Shown here piece after piece: positions 8,922-18,306 of a stretch of 64,000 nucleotides of DNA. The notes beneath the pieces are model-generated. The model made no database searches. It was not told the DNA's origin and saw only the letters and a program-made list of their open reading frames with translations. The translations under genes and the position numbers were made by a program. The stretch lies in the NCBI GenBank assembly GCA_018667355.1, contig JABIVC010000016.1:1-64000 (forward strand), written 5' to 3'. Source of the stretch: Gammaproteobacteria bacterium (lineage in GTDB: Bacteria > Pseudomonadota > Gammaproteobacteria > GCA-002705445 > GCA-002716945). Each line of letters begins with the position of its first letter. Within the stretch, counting starts at the first letter, position 1.

Positions 8922-11120
8922 TTATTTTAAAAAATCTAACTGTGCATAGGATAAAACAAGCCATTTTTTCCCATAGCTCTCGAAATTAATATGTAATTTT
9001 AAATCATCACTCTTGCCAGTATAACTAAGTATGACTCCATCCCCAAATTTCATATGACTAACACGCTGACCTATTTTTATATATGTATTTTCCTCTTGAG
9101 AATAATCATCTATTTCATTATCTTGCGAATAACCATTGAAATCCCTTTTTGTTTGAGGGTAACTACTATTTTTATTTATAATAGACTTATTATTATTTTT
9201 AATCGGTTCTAATAAATCATCGTCTATTTCATTTATAAACCGTGAAGGTATTAAGAAATTGCTACTACCATGCATATACCTCATGTTTGCATGCGTAATA
9301 TATAAAGTCTCCATGGCTCTGGTTACAGCTACATAACAAAGTCTTCTCTCTTCTTCTAAAAACCCTTTCTTTAGATTTCTATTCTCATTAGGAAATATAC
9401 CTTCTTCCATCCCAGTAAGAAATACAATAGGAAATTCTAAACCTTTTGCTGAGTGTATTGTCATTAGTTGCACGGGATCTTCATGAGTTTTTGACTGAAA
9501 TTCTCCAGCCTCTAATGAAGCATTATCTAAAAAATCTCCCAATATATTTTCACTGTCCATATTATTTTGATAAAATCTTTCAGCTGTCGATAATAGCTCT
9601 TCCAGATTTTCTTGTTTCGACAGTGACTCCTCATTTTTTTTAAGTTCGTAATATTGATTCAGAGTAGATAAATCTATAACTTTTTCAATTAAACTTTTAA
9701 GGTTAAGATCATTAAGTTTTTCAGTAATTTTTTTGATTATACTTATGTAACTAGATAAAGAATTAATAGCGCGTGTCCCAGTAATACCAATTTTATCTAT
9801 TTGGTTGATGCTATCCCACATTGAAAGGGAATGATCTTTTGCGTATTCTCTAATTATTTGTATTGTTTTCTCACCCAACCCTCTTGGTGGATTATTAACA
9901 GTTCTCTCAAAAGCAGAGTCATCAGATGAATTTACAGCTATTCTTAAATAGGCAATAACATCTTTAATCTCAGAGCGCTCAAAAAATCTAAAACCGCCAT
10001 ATATTTTATATGGGATACTTCTAGAGTTTAATTCTTCTTCTAGTCGTCTGGATAAGAAATTTGACCTATATAGTAGTGCAATATCTGATCTTTTATGTCC
10101 ATGTAAAACAAGCTCTTGTATCTTCTGAGCAATAAAACTAGATTCATCATCTCCATTATATGCTTCATATAAAAATACTGGGTCACCCGTAGTAGAATCT
10201 GTCCATAAATTTTTACCAAGTCTTTCTTTATTATTAGAAATTAAGCTATTTGCAACGGATAGTATATTATTTGTAGATCTATAATTTTGCTCAAGTTTGA
10301 ATATTTCTACGTTATTAAATTCATCTTTAAAAAATTGAATGTTGCGACTCCTAGCACCTCTCCAGCCATAAATTGACTGATCATCATCTCCGACCGCATA
10401 TAAAGATCCAGAGTCTCCATTAAGTAATTTTAATAAATTGAACTGAAGAGTATTTGTATCTTGAAACTCATCAACCATGATATTCTTAAATCTATTATTA
10501 TAATATCTGAGAATTCGAGAGTTACGTTTAAACATTTCATAGGTCAGCAATATTAAGTCAGCAAAATCTACAGAATTAGTCTGTTTACATGCATCATCAT
10601 AGTCTTTATATATCTCAATATATTTATCATCATCATTAGTGACATCTTTATATCTTTTTCCTTGATCCTTTTGGGTATTAATAAATGATTGTAATGCTTT
10701 AGGGTCATATAAATTATCATCTAAATTTTTTGATTTTATAACCCGTTTAATAATTCTTAATTGATCTTGAGAATCTAGAATAGTGAAATACTCAGATATC
10801 CCGGCTTCCTTCCAGTGGATTTTTAATAATCTCCTGCATATTCCATGAAACGTTCCAAACCATAAACCTTGTGAAGATATCCTGAGTATTTTTTCAAGTC
10901 TCTGCTTCATCTCATTAGATGCTTTGTTTGTAAACGTAAGAGCAAGGATATCGCTGGGCCTGACACCAAAAGTATTTATAAGTTTGGCAACTCGACATGT
11001 AAGTACGCGTGTTTTACCACTGCCAGCACCTGCCAATATGAGTTTATTTCCTAATAAGCAATTTACGGCTTCTAACTGCTGATCATTTAAGTCAGAAAAC
11101 ATTTCTTCTCTATCAACCAT
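8922..11120 (-). CDS. uvrD: DNA helicase II, UvrD
   Basis: This superfamily 1A 3'-5' helicase acts in mismatch and excision repair. The 732-aa length is close to E. coli UvrD (720). Motifs appear in order: LAGAGSGKTR (Walker A, about 31-40), TFTNKASNEM (Ia), VDEFQDTN (II), GDDDQSIYGWRGA (III), QNYRSTNN (IV), MTIHSAKGLEFPIVFL (V) and VAVTRAMETLYI (VI). FGTFHG and LDSQDQLRIIKR favour UvrD over Rep. The C-terminal VSHMKFGDGVIL block is the UvrD/PcrA Tudor-like tail. The ATG overlaps the ubiB stop by one base. Confidence 0.95.
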   Translation of the reverse strand: MVDREEMFSDLNDQQLEAVNCLLGNKLILAGAGSGKTRVLTCRVAKLINTFGVRPSDILALTFTNKASNEMKQRLEKILRISSQGLWFGTFHGICRRLLKIHWKEAGISEYFTILDSQDQLRIIKRVIKSKNLDDNLYDPKALQSFINTQKDQGKRYKDVTNDDDKYIEIYKDYDDACKQTNSVDFADLILLTYEMFKRNSRILRYYNNRFKNIMVDEFQDTNTLQFNLLKLLNGDSGSLYAVGDDDQSIYGWRGARSRNIQFFKDEFNNVEIFKLEQNYRSTNNILSVANSLISNNKERLGKNLWTDSTTGDPVFLYEAYNGDDESSFIAQKIQELVLHGHKRSDIALLYRSNFLSRRLEEELNSRSIPYKIYGGFRFFERSEIKDVIAYLRIAVNSSDDSAFERTVNNPPRGLGEKTIQIIREYAKDHSLSMWDSINQIDKIGITGTRAINSLSSYISIIKKITEKLNDLNLKSLIEKVIDLSTLNQYYELKKNEESLSKQENLEELLSTAERFYQNNMDSENILGDFLDNASLEAGEFQSKTHEDPVQLMTIHSAKGLEFPIVFLTGMEEGIFPNENRNLKKGFLEEERRLCYVAVTRAMETLYITHANMRYMHGSSNFLIPSRFINEIDDDLLEPIKNNNKSIINKNSSYPQTKRDFNGYSQDNEIDDYSQEENTYIKIGQRVSHMKFGDGVILSYTGKSDDLKLHINFESYGKKWLVLSYAQLDFLK

Positions 11121-12763
11121 TACTTCTTCCTAGGCCTCAGTAGAACTATAACTATGGTTAATATCAATATATACCAATAAATCGATTGATAATAAATATT
11201 ATTATGGATTAGATATGTCACAACAATTGCGAATAATGAAAAAATTAGAATCGCAGTCATCCAATAATTTCTTCTTGTGCTTTTAAAAATAGAATTTTCA
11301 ATATGTTCCAATTTTTTTATATTTCTATCTAAATTAAGTTGGTCATTATTGAGTAAATTAATGACTTTCCTTAATGATCCAGGTAACTCAGGTAAAAGAT
11401 CGATTATATCTGAATAATTATTTTTTAAGTTTTTCAAAGCTGAAGATAACCCTTTTTGTTTTTTCATCCACTTTTCTAGAATTGGTTTAGATGTTTTCCA
11501 TAAATCTAATTCAGGATAAAACTCTCTTCCTAAACCTTCCGTGTATAGTAGAGCTTTTTGCATGAGTATTAATTGAGGTTGTACTTCAAGTTTAAATTTT
11601 CTCGCTGTATCAAAAAGACCTAAAATAATATCACTTAGCGATACATCTTTAATAGACTTATCTAGCATAGACTCACAGTTATCTCTAATCGCTTTTTCCA
11701 ATAATGAGATATTTGTATCCTTGGGTACCCATTCACATTCTACGTGCAACCTAGCTACTTTCTCATAATCTCTATTGAAGAAAGCTACGAAATTTTCTGC
11801 CAAATACCTTTTATCAAACTTACTTAATGACCCCATAATACCAAAATCAACTAAAACAAATTGAACATCATCGCCGACTTTGTTTACAAAGATATTACCC
11901 GGATGCATATCTGCATGAAAAAAGTTATGCTCAAAAACTTGTATAAAAAAACTCTCAACAGCATTAGTGGCAAGTTTTTCAAAATTAATTCCTTGTCTCA
12001 CTAATTCTTTTTTATCATTAATTGGAATCGCAAAAGTTCTTTCCATGACTAAAATATTTTTTGTGACATAATCCCAATATATCTCTGGAATATAAATTAG
12101 TTTAGAATCTTTAAAATTGTCTTTTATTTTTTTTGCATTAGTTGACTCTTTTATTAAATCTGTCTCATCATAAACAAGCAGTTCATAATCATTTACAACT
12201 TCAATCAAATGCATTCGCTTGAAATCATCAGATAAAGATGTTAGAAATTCAGCGATTCGCTTCATTAATAGTAAGTCTTTTTCAATAGCTTTGTGAACAT
12301 CAGGTCTTACGACTTTTACAACAACATCTTCCCCATTTTTCAATTTTGCAGAATGAACTTGTGCTATTGATGCAGATGCTAAAGGTTCTGAGGTGAAATC
12401 ACTGAATATATTTGATATTTTATCACCCAACTCATTTTCAATAATTTTCATTGAAATATCTTTAGAAAAAGGTTTTACATGATCTTGTAATTTTGAAAGT
12501 TCATATGCTATATCATCAGACAATAAATCCTTTCTTGTTGATATAACTTGTCCTAACTTAACAAAGATGGGCCCTAATTCTTCAAACATCATCCTAATCT
12601 TTAGAGGGATATTATCTACATGTCTTTTTCTAAACCAATTCCATGGCAACATATAAAAATAGAATTTACATTTTCCGCTTCCGCAATTGACTAGCATTTT
12701 ATCTACATCATATTTGATGAAGAGGCGTGTAATTTGTAGTACCCTTAGAATATTATTAAACAT
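11120..12763 (-). CDS. ubiB: UbiB, ABC1/ADCK-family ubiquinone biosynthesis protein
   Basis: UbiB is an atypical kinase-like ATPase needed for ubiquinone synthesis. The 547-aa protein carries the KxGQ region (FVKLGQVISTRKDLL, about residues 70-84), the ASIAQVHSA loop that replaces the usual P-loop, and a kinase-like HADMHPGNIFV followed by VDFGIMG. Two hydrophobic helices at the C-terminus (about 498-540) anchor it in the membrane, as expected for the family. It overlaps ubiJ by 8 bp in the conserved order ubiE-ubiJ-ubiB. Confidence 0.95.
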   Translation of the reverse strand: MFNNILRVLQITRLFIKYDVDKMLVNCGSGKCKFYFYMLPWNWFRKRHVDNIPLKIRMMFEELGPIFVKLGQVISTRKDLLSDDIAYELSKLQDHVKPFSKDISMKIIENELGDKISNIFSDFTSEPLASASIAQVHSAKLKNGEDVVVKVVRPDVHKAIEKDLLLMKRIAEFLTSLSDDFKRMHLIEVVNDYELLVYDETDLIKESTNAKKIKDNFKDSKLIYIPEIYWDYVTKNILVMERTFAIPINDKKELVRQGINFEKLATNAVESFFIQVFEHNFFHADMHPGNIFVNKVGDDVQFVLVDFGIMGSLSKFDKRYLAENFVAFFNRDYEKVARLHVECEWVPKDTNISLLEKAIRDNCESMLDKSIKDVSLSDIILGLFDTARKFKLEVQPQLILMQKALLYTEGLGREFYPELDLWKTSKPILEKWMKKQKGLSSALKNLKNNYSDIIDLLPELPGSLRKVINLLNNDQLNLDRNIKKLEHIENSIFKSTRRNYWMTAILIFSLFAIVVTYLIHNNIYYQSIYWYILILTIVIVLLRPRKK

Positions 12764-13343
12764 TTTTATACTCTTGATATAATTTATCTGTTCTACTTTT
12801 CAAATCATCGACATCATCTAAGAATTTATTAATATCATTTTTTGTTGGGATCACATTTATGTCATCAACAAGTAAATCAACAATGTCACTGGCTGCGTCT
12901 TGAAAAATATTTTGGAATGAAGATGCTGCATTATCTAGTTTCTCCTCAAGAGTGACTGATAAGTTGTCACCTAAGATATGAGTTGCAAGCTCACGTAATT
13001 TTGTAGAACTACTAATGAACTGATTAAATTTATTAGCAGTATCAATATCCCCATTTATAGATATTTTACTAGAAAATTGCTCAGACCCTCTAGTTATTAC
13101 AAACATTCCAAGTACTACCATGCTGGCAATTAATTCAACATCAAATTTATCTTCATTATCTATTAAGGTTAAAGTGTTATCCTCAATCTTTATTGATATA
13201 TTAAAAGGAAGATCTTTTAGATTAATCTTTACAATTTTACCATCTATATTATTAAAGAAATTCTCTGGGATAGACTTTTTAAATACTTCACTCTTGAATA
13301 ATTTATTTATATAACGAGTTATTGATAATTCATTCTTTAACAT
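12756..13343 (-). CDS. ubiJ: UbiJ, SCP2-domain ubiquinone biosynthesis accessory factor
   Basis: UbiJ binds isoprenoid intermediates in the soluble Ubi complex. The 195-aa protein has an SCP2-like N-terminal half (ISIKIEDNTLTL, VELIASMVVLG, SSKISINGDIDTANKFNQF) and a helical C-terminal half. That is the known architecture of UbiJ, although the sequence itself is weakly conserved. The position between ubiE and ubiB, with 7- and 8-bp overlaps, makes the call firm. The start is ATG. Confidence 0.88.
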   Translation of the reverse strand: MLKNELSITRYINKLFKSEVFKKSIPENFFNNIDGKIVKINLKDLPFNISIKIEDNTLTLIDNEDKFDVELIASMVVLGMFVITRGSEQFSSKISINGDIDTANKFNQFISSSTKLRELATHILGDNLSVTLEEKLDNAASSFQNIFQDAASDIVDLLVDDINVIPTKNDINKFLDDVDDLKSRTDKLYQEYKNV

Positions 13344-14077
13344 TTGAACCCTATATGTATTGTAACCATGTTGCCGACTAATGTTTCATAACGTGTATTT
13401 ATGAATCCTGTCTCACTAAACATTTCAGTAACTTCTTCTGGAGAATAATATGTAGCTATTGATTCTGCTAAATATCTATAGCTATCATAATCATCAGCTA
13501 GTATTTTACCCATTCTTGGTATCATGAAGTGAGTATATTTTTCAAATATATTTTTAATTAATAAATTCTTAGGTGTTGTAAACTCCATTATAATAAGTCT
13601 TCCTCCTGGCAAGATAGAGTCATAAATATTTTTAAGTGCTTTAGAGTGATCCGTAAAATTCCTAAAACCAAATGCTACAGTAGCTAGTGAATAATTATTT
13701 TTAATAAGCTTAGCTGTTTCAGCTGGGCTTTTAATAAAAGTAATATTTTTAACAAATCCATTATCAATAAGTCTATTTTTACAGATATCGAGCATTTCTT
13801 GGTTTTCATCTAAACATGTGATATTAATCGAGGCTTTCTTCGATAAATATTTTAATGCTATATCTCCCGTACCTGTTGCTAAATCGAGGACATTATCCGT
13901 ATTTTTTAATTTTGATATATCATACATTCTTTCTTTCCATAACCTATGTAACCCAAGAGACATTGCGTCATTCATTAAGTCATATTTATTAGAAACGGAA
14001 CTAAAAATATCTGAAACTAATTTTATCTTTTTTGTTTTAAGAACCTTTGTTGAACCAAAATTAACTTTTTCACTCAT
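13337..14077 (-). CDS. ubiE: ubiquinone C-methyltransferase UbiE
   Basis: This SAM-dependent enzyme methylates the quinone ring during ubiquinone (and, where present, menaquinone) synthesis. The 246-aa protein has VSNKYDLMNDAMSLGLHRLWK at the N-terminus, the SAM motif VLDLATGTGDIAL (about 63-75), and NYSLATVAFGFRNFTDHSKAL. All are UbiE hallmarks. It lies 1 bp downstream of spoT on the same strand and leads the ubiE-J-B run, possibly co-transcribed with gmk-rpoZ-spoT. Confidence 0.95.
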   Translation of the reverse strand: MSEKVNFGSTKVLKTKKIKLVSDIFSSVSNKYDLMNDAMSLGLHRLWKERMYDISKLKNTDNVLDLATGTGDIALKYLSKKASINITCLDENQEMLDICKNRLIDNGFVKNITFIKSPAETAKLIKNNYSLATVAFGFRNFTDHSKALKNIYDSILPGGRLIIMEFTTPKNLLIKNIFEKYTHFMIPRMGKILADDYDSYRYLAESIATYYSPEEVTEMFSETGFINTRYETLVGNMVTIHIGFKC

Positions 14078-14078
14078 T

Positions 14079-16238
14079 TTAACTTTTTTTCCTTTCTATA
14101 TTTAGAACATGCTTATTTTTTTTAAGCTTATTGACTAGTTTTGTTAATATCTTAATATCTTGCACAGAAACTATAAATACCATTATATTATGCCCTGTCT
14201 CTTTTGTATCGTCATAAGTTACACTTTCTATGTTACAGTCATTTTGTGCGATTTGTGATGAAATTAGTGCTAAAACGCCTCTAACATTTTCAATTTCAAC
14301 TTTAATACATGCATTAAAACTGTCATCTATATTTTTATCCCATAACAAATCTAATGTTGTTTCCTGTGTTTTTTTAGTATGTCTTATACTTTTACAAGAT
14401 TGCCTATGCACTACAATGCCTTTTTCTTTACTTATATAGCCTATAATTGGATCACCAGGAATAGGAAAACAGCATTTAGCATAAGATACTACTAACCCCT
14501 CTGTTCCCCTAATTTGTATGCCACTAGATGGAGATGTATTCTGATTTACCATATCTGCTGGAGATATTCTCATTGCTACTAATTTGGCTATTCGATTGCC
14601 TAATCCAATCTCTGAATAAAGATCCTCAATAACATTGCATGAATATTCTTCTAAAACGATCTTTAATGTTTTTTTTGGAATCTCATCTAATTTAATATTG
14701 AAATCATCAAATGAAGATTTTAAAAGTTTTCTACCTAGCTCTATAGCATCATTATGCTTAATTAATTTTAATGAAGCTCTGATAGAATGTCTTGCTTTCT
14801 CTGTAACCACAAAACTAAGCCAGCCAGGATCAGGGCGTAAATTCTCTTTAGTATTTATTTTCACTCGCTGTCCATTTTTTAGTATAGTGTTTGGTGAAAC
14901 AGCTGAACCATCGACTTTTGCAGAGGCATAATTGTTACCTACATCTGTGTGCACAGCATATGCATAATCTATAATGGTTGACCTTTTAGGTAACTCTAAT
15001 ATATTTCCTTTGGGTGTAAAAACATATACTTTCCCAGGGTGTAAATCAGCCTTGATACTCTCTAAATACTCTTTTGGATTACCAGAATCTCTCTGAATGC
15101 TAAGTAAATTTGTAATCCACTGTTGTTCTTTAGTATAGTTTGCTAGTGATGGGACACCCTTACTTTTGTAAAACCAATGGGACGCAATTCCGGACTCAGC
15201 CAGAACATTCATATCTTTTGTTCTTATCTGCATTTCAATAGGTAAACCATGAGGACCTATGATTGAGGTATGCAATGACTGATACCCGTTAGATTTTGGT
15301 ATTGCAATATAATCCTTAAATCTTCCAGGAACCGGGGTATATAAATTGTGTAATATTCCAAGCGACCTATAACAATCATCTGTTGAAGTCGTAATTATAC
15401 GAACTCCAAAAACATCATTAATGTGAGAAAATTTAACTTCTTTGAGTTTCATTTTTTTATATAGCCCATAAACATGTTTCTCTCTAGCAATAACCTCTGT
15501 ATCCAAACCTTCCTCTTTAAATTTTTTTGCAATAACTTTTCTAATTTTATCCATTAACTCATGTCTATTTCCTCTAGATTTTTTAATTTCATTTTTGAGT
15601 GTTTTAAATCTTAGTGGATGTACTGTTTCAAATGCCAAATCTTCTAATTCCTTATTTAATGAATGAATACCAAGACGAAGAGCTATAGGCGCAAATATCT
15701 CAAGAGTCTCTTTCCCTATTTTTTTTCTTTGTTTATAATTAAGAGCATTAATAGTTTCTAAATTGTGACGTCTATCGGCAAGCTTAATCAGTATAACTCG
15801 GATATCCTGACTCATAGCCATAATCATCTTTCTTAGATTTGCTGCATCCGCCTCTTCTTTTGTCGAAAAACTTAATTTATCTAATTTACTAACACCATCT
15901 ACTAGCTCTGCAACTTTAACTCCAAAAGTATCCTTTAAGATACCCTTTTCAATTGTAGTATCCTCAATAACATCATGTAATATTGCTGCCATTATAGACT
16001 CATGATCTAGATGAAAATCTGCGAGTATTGATGCTGCTGAAAGTGGATGATGTATATATTCTTCTCCAGACTTTCTTAGTTGTCCTTTATGAGCTATGCG
16101 TGCTGTATTAAAAGCCTTTTCTATTTTTTTTATTTGATAAGGGTTTAAATATTTCTGAAGTTTTTTTTTAAAATCAGTATATATTTTACTAGATGTATTA
16201 AATTCGTCAAAATTCTTATTATTTGAATTTTTATCCAT
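14079..16238 (-). CDS. spoT: bifunctional (p)ppGpp synthetase/hydrolase SpoT
   Basis: SpoT makes and degrades the stringent-response alarmone. The 719-aa protein has an intact HD hydrolase domain (HHPLSAASIL, ILHDVIEDT; about residues 60-95). The synthetase domain follows (FGVRIITTS, RFKDYIAIPKSNGYQSLHT, EMQIRTK; about 265-370). A TGS domain (VYVFTPKGNILELPKRST), the zinc-finger-like CCFPIPGDPIIGY and a C-terminal ACT domain complete it. Both catalytic halves look complete. The order gmk-rpoZ-spoT matches E. coli. Confidence 0.96.
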   Translation of the reverse strand: MDKNSNNKNFDEFNTSSKIYTDFKKKLQKYLNPYQIKKIEKAFNTARIAHKGQLRKSGEEYIHHPLSAASILADFHLDHESIMAAILHDVIEDTTIEKGILKDTFGVKVAELVDGVSKLDKLSFSTKEEADAANLRKMIMAMSQDIRVILIKLADRRHNLETINALNYKQRKKIGKETLEIFAPIALRLGIHSLNKELEDLAFETVHPLRFKTLKNEIKKSRGNRHELMDKIRKVIAKKFKEEGLDTEVIAREKHVYGLYKKMKLKEVKFSHINDVFGVRIITTSTDDCYRSLGILHNLYTPVPGRFKDYIAIPKSNGYQSLHTSIIGPHGLPIEMQIRTKDMNVLAESGIASHWFYKSKGVPSLANYTKEQQWITNLLSIQRDSGNPKEYLESIKADLHPGKVYVFTPKGNILELPKRSTIIDYAYAVHTDVGNNYASAKVDGSAVSPNTILKNGQRVKINTKENLRPDPGWLSFVVTEKARHSIRASLKLIKHNDAIELGRKLLKSSFDDFNIKLDEIPKKTLKIVLEEYSCNVIEDLYSEIGLGNRIAKLVAMRISPADMVNQNTSPSSGIQIRGTEGLVVSYAKCCFPIPGDPIIGYISKEKGIVVHRQSCKSIRHTKKTQETTLDLLWDKNIDDSFNACIKVEIENVRGVLALISSQIAQNDCNIESVTYDDTKETGHNIMVFIVSVQDIKILTKLVNKLKKNKHVLNIERKKS

Positions 16239-16257
16239 TACTAATAATGGCCTATAA

Positions 16258-16686
16258 TTACTCTGATTTTATTTTGCTTGAATCTTCTATTGGTTCTTGG
16301 TTTTCCATAGATGTTACAGCCACTGCCTCATCTTGATCAGTAGTTGTTGTTTCGACTGGATCAGATTCATCCACAGTCTCGGCTGAGATAGCGGCTGGAG
16401 GTACATCTTCTAAATGTTCACTGAGCTCGCTTACAACTTCTTCTTCAGTAATGCCACTACCAAATAGTTGACTTTCAATTTTTTCTTTACTACTAATTTC
16501 AAAATAATCCATACCTATTTTTTCTTCAGCAATTTCTCTAAGGGCTATAACCGTAGGTTTATCATCACAATCAACTAGAGGCTCAGCACCAGCGGAAAGA
16601 TCTTTTGCTCTTCTTCCAGCTAATGAACATATATCAAATGCATTATCGATAACTTTTAAACAATCTTCTATTGTGACTCTTGCCAT
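16258..16686 (-). CDS. rpoZ: RNA polymerase omega subunit with an acidic C-terminal extension
   Basis: Omega helps assemble RNA polymerase. Residues 1-60 hold the family core (MARVTIEDCL, FDICSLAGRRAKDL, KPTVIALREIAE). The protein is 142 aa, against about 90 in E. coli. The extra C-terminal part, from about residue 85, is rich in Glu, Asp, Ser and Thr and looks disordered. The start is ATG. It sits between gmk (47-bp gap) and spoT (19-bp gap) in the usual gammaproteobacterial order. Confidence 0.94.
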   Translation of the reverse strand: MARVTIEDCLKVIDNAFDICSLAGRRAKDLSAGAEPLVDCDDKPTVIALREIAEEKIGMDYFEISSKEKIESQLFGSGITEEEVVSELSEHLEDVPPAAISAETVDESDPVETTTTDQDEAVAVTSMENQEPIEDSSKIKSE

Positions 16687-16733
16687 TATATTTCACCCAT
16701 ATTTAATCTAGATATTGTATCAGAATAATCTTT

Positions 16734-17348
16734 TTAAACAATCAGCTTATTAAATGAAGTAGTCAAAGATATATAGTCTTTTATAAGGTTTACTGGTATT
16801 TTTTTAAATAGAATAATGCCTATAAGTGAATTGAGTGCCAAAGAAAAATCATCGTTAATAAGAATATAATCAGCATATTTAGAGTATTCTAGCTCCTTTA
16901 GCGATGACCTCATTCTTTTCTGTATAACATTTTTGTCATCTTCAGCTCTATTTTCCAGTCTTTTCCTTAGTATCTCTATGCTTGGTGGAACTATATAAAT
17001 AGATATTGCTTCTGGGATAACTTTTTTTACAGCCAACATCCCTCTATAATCAATTTCTAAAATCACATCATGTCCTTGTTTTGAAATATGGCTAATTGAG
17101 TCTAAAGTTGTTCCATAAAGGTTTCCATAAACATTCTGATATTCTAAAAACTCACTTTTGCTGATTCTTTCTTCAAATTCTTTTTTATCTATGAAAAAGT
17201 AATCTTTTTTATCTTGCTCTGAATCCCTTATTTTTCTAGTGGTAAAAGAGACTGAGGGTCTAACAAAATCGAGAGTTTTGCATACCTTTTTTACTAAACT
17301 TGTTTTGCCTGCGCCTGAAGGAGCGCTTATTATAAATATTCTACTCAT
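16734..17348 (-). CDS. gmk: guanylate kinase
   Basis: Gmk phosphorylates GMP to GDP. The 204-aa protein has the P-loop SAPSGAGKTSL at residues 8-18. The GMP-binding region follows: SFTTRKIRDSE, KKDYFFIDKKEFE, YGNLYGTT and the DVILEIDYRG strand. The lid residues (RKRLENRAEDD) are also present. The start is ATG. It opens the minus-strand run gmk-rpoZ-spoT-ubiE-J-B-uvrD and is divergent from an unrecognised membrane-protein gene. Confidence 0.96.
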   Translation of the reverse strand: MSRIFIISAPSGAGKTSLVKKVCKTLDFVRPSVSFTTRKIRDSEQDKKDYFFIDKKEFEERISKSEFLEYQNVYGNLYGTTLDSISHISKQGHDVILEIDYRGMLAVKKVIPEAISIYIVPPSIEILRKRLENRAEDDKNVIQKRMRSSLKELEYSKYADYILINDDFSLALNSLIGIILFKKIPVNLIKDYISLTTSFNKLIV

Positions 17349-17362
17349 ATACTAATTAATTC

Positions 17363-17392
17363 TTAACCTAAGTTTATAAATTGGATTATAAT
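17363..17392 (+). promoter_or_regulatory. sigma-70-type promoter for the 145-aa membrane-protein gene
   Basis: TTAACC, an 18-bp spacer and a perfect TATAAT end 29 bp before the ATG. A GGAG ribosome binding site lies between. This supports the plus-strand reading of the region over the overlapping minus-strand ORF at 17352-17684. Confidence 0.4.
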
Positions 17393-17421
17393 ACAATAAG
17401 CGTAAAAACGGAGATAATATT

Positions 17422-17859
17422 ATGGGTGATCCTTGGAAGTCAATAAGTCCTGAAGGTGTCAGAGCATTTTCATATGGTGCATATACAGTAGGATTAACAT
17501 GGGTGTTTACCGAAGGATATCTAATCTTTGTAAATAACCTTCTAATGTCTATTGGTATCTCTGAACTATTAGCCAAATCTATATTAATAAGCACTGTAGT
17601 GTCTGTTGTGATAACGATGATATTATACGGATTGCATGGAAGATTACCAACGACACTGATGCTACAACATATGGCCTGGGTCAAAAACCCAGATAAATTT
17701 CTATTTTTCTTCTATATATGGATAAACTTTATAACGGCAGCTTTGCTGAATGTGATGAATTTAAATGCTTTTTATCAATTTGTTAGCCTTTTTGTAATAT
17801 TTTTAACTCCTTCTCTAGTATTAGGGCTTAGAATTCAAAAAAAAGGTGGCAATATTTAA
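17422..17859 (+). CDS. uncharacterised small membrane protein (145 aa)
   Basis: I do not recognise this family. The protein has about four hydrophobic stretches (roughly 27-45, 52-70, 92-112, 118-137). The soluble face includes LYGLHGRLPTTLMLQHMAW and a short basic tail. A GGAG sits 9 bp before the ATG and a candidate promoter lies upstream, so the gene looks real. It is convergent with the next unknown gene with no spacer. Nothing in the neighbourhood (gmk on one side, apaG on the other) indicates a role. Confidence 0.7.
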   Translation: MGDPWKSISPEGVRAFSYGAYTVGLTWVFTEGYLIFVNNLLMSIGISELLAKSILISTVVSVVITMILYGLHGRLPTTLMLQHMAWVKNPDKFLFFFYIWINFITAALLNVMNLNAFYQFVSLFVIFLTPSLVLGLRIQKKGGNI

Positions 17860-18198
17860 TTAATCCTTATAACTCTTGGGCAAGATATCAATACCTAGCT
17901 TCTTGCCAAGTTTTACAAGCAAAGGTATTGCGACCAACCCGCCAGGCAAAGCGAAAACACCTAAAAGACCTACATTTTTAATTAGGTCTGTAAATTGAGA
18001 ATTGGCCTTCTCCATGGTTGTCTTATCTATCTTTTCCCCTGCAGCATATTTCCTATATATCTCTAGCATCTCTGTTGTCTCTTTAGACTCTGAGGCAAGA
18101 ATATTTTTTAATTTATTAAGTGATTCGAGTACCTTATCTTTATTCGAAGTATACTTATTCATAACTGTCTTAAAAAAATCTAAATCATTAATATTCAT
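17860..18198 (-). CDS. uncharacterised helical protein with a LETM1-like C-terminal patch
   Basis: Function unknown. From the internal ATG at 18198 the product is 112 aa. The ORF track extends 18 residues further to another ATG at 18252, with a basic leader and no ribosome binding site at either. The first two thirds are charged helices (LKNILASESKETTEMLEIYRK). The end, GVFALPGGLVAIPLLVKLGKKLG, resembles the short glycine/proline-containing hydrophobic motif of LETM1-like proteins. That resemblance is from memory and weak. Confidence 0.6.
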   Translation of the reverse strand: MNINDLDFFKTVMNKYTSNKDKVLESLNKLKNILASESKETTEMLEIYRKYAAGEKIDKTTMEKANSQFTDLIKNVGLLGVFALPGGLVAIPLLVKLGKKLGIDILPKSYKD

Positions 18199-18306
18199 AA
18201 ATTTTACTTTTAATGTTAGTTTAAAATGTCTAAAATTAACTAGATATACCATGTTAACAGTAATTTAAAAAACAAATAGCTATTAATCGATTATTGAGTG
18301 CAACAT

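Noticed and set aside
17352-17684. 110-aa minus-strand ORF overlapping the 145-aa membrane gene
   Set aside because: No promoter or ribosome binding site, and the plus-strand gene over the same bases has both plus a natural membrane-protein profile.
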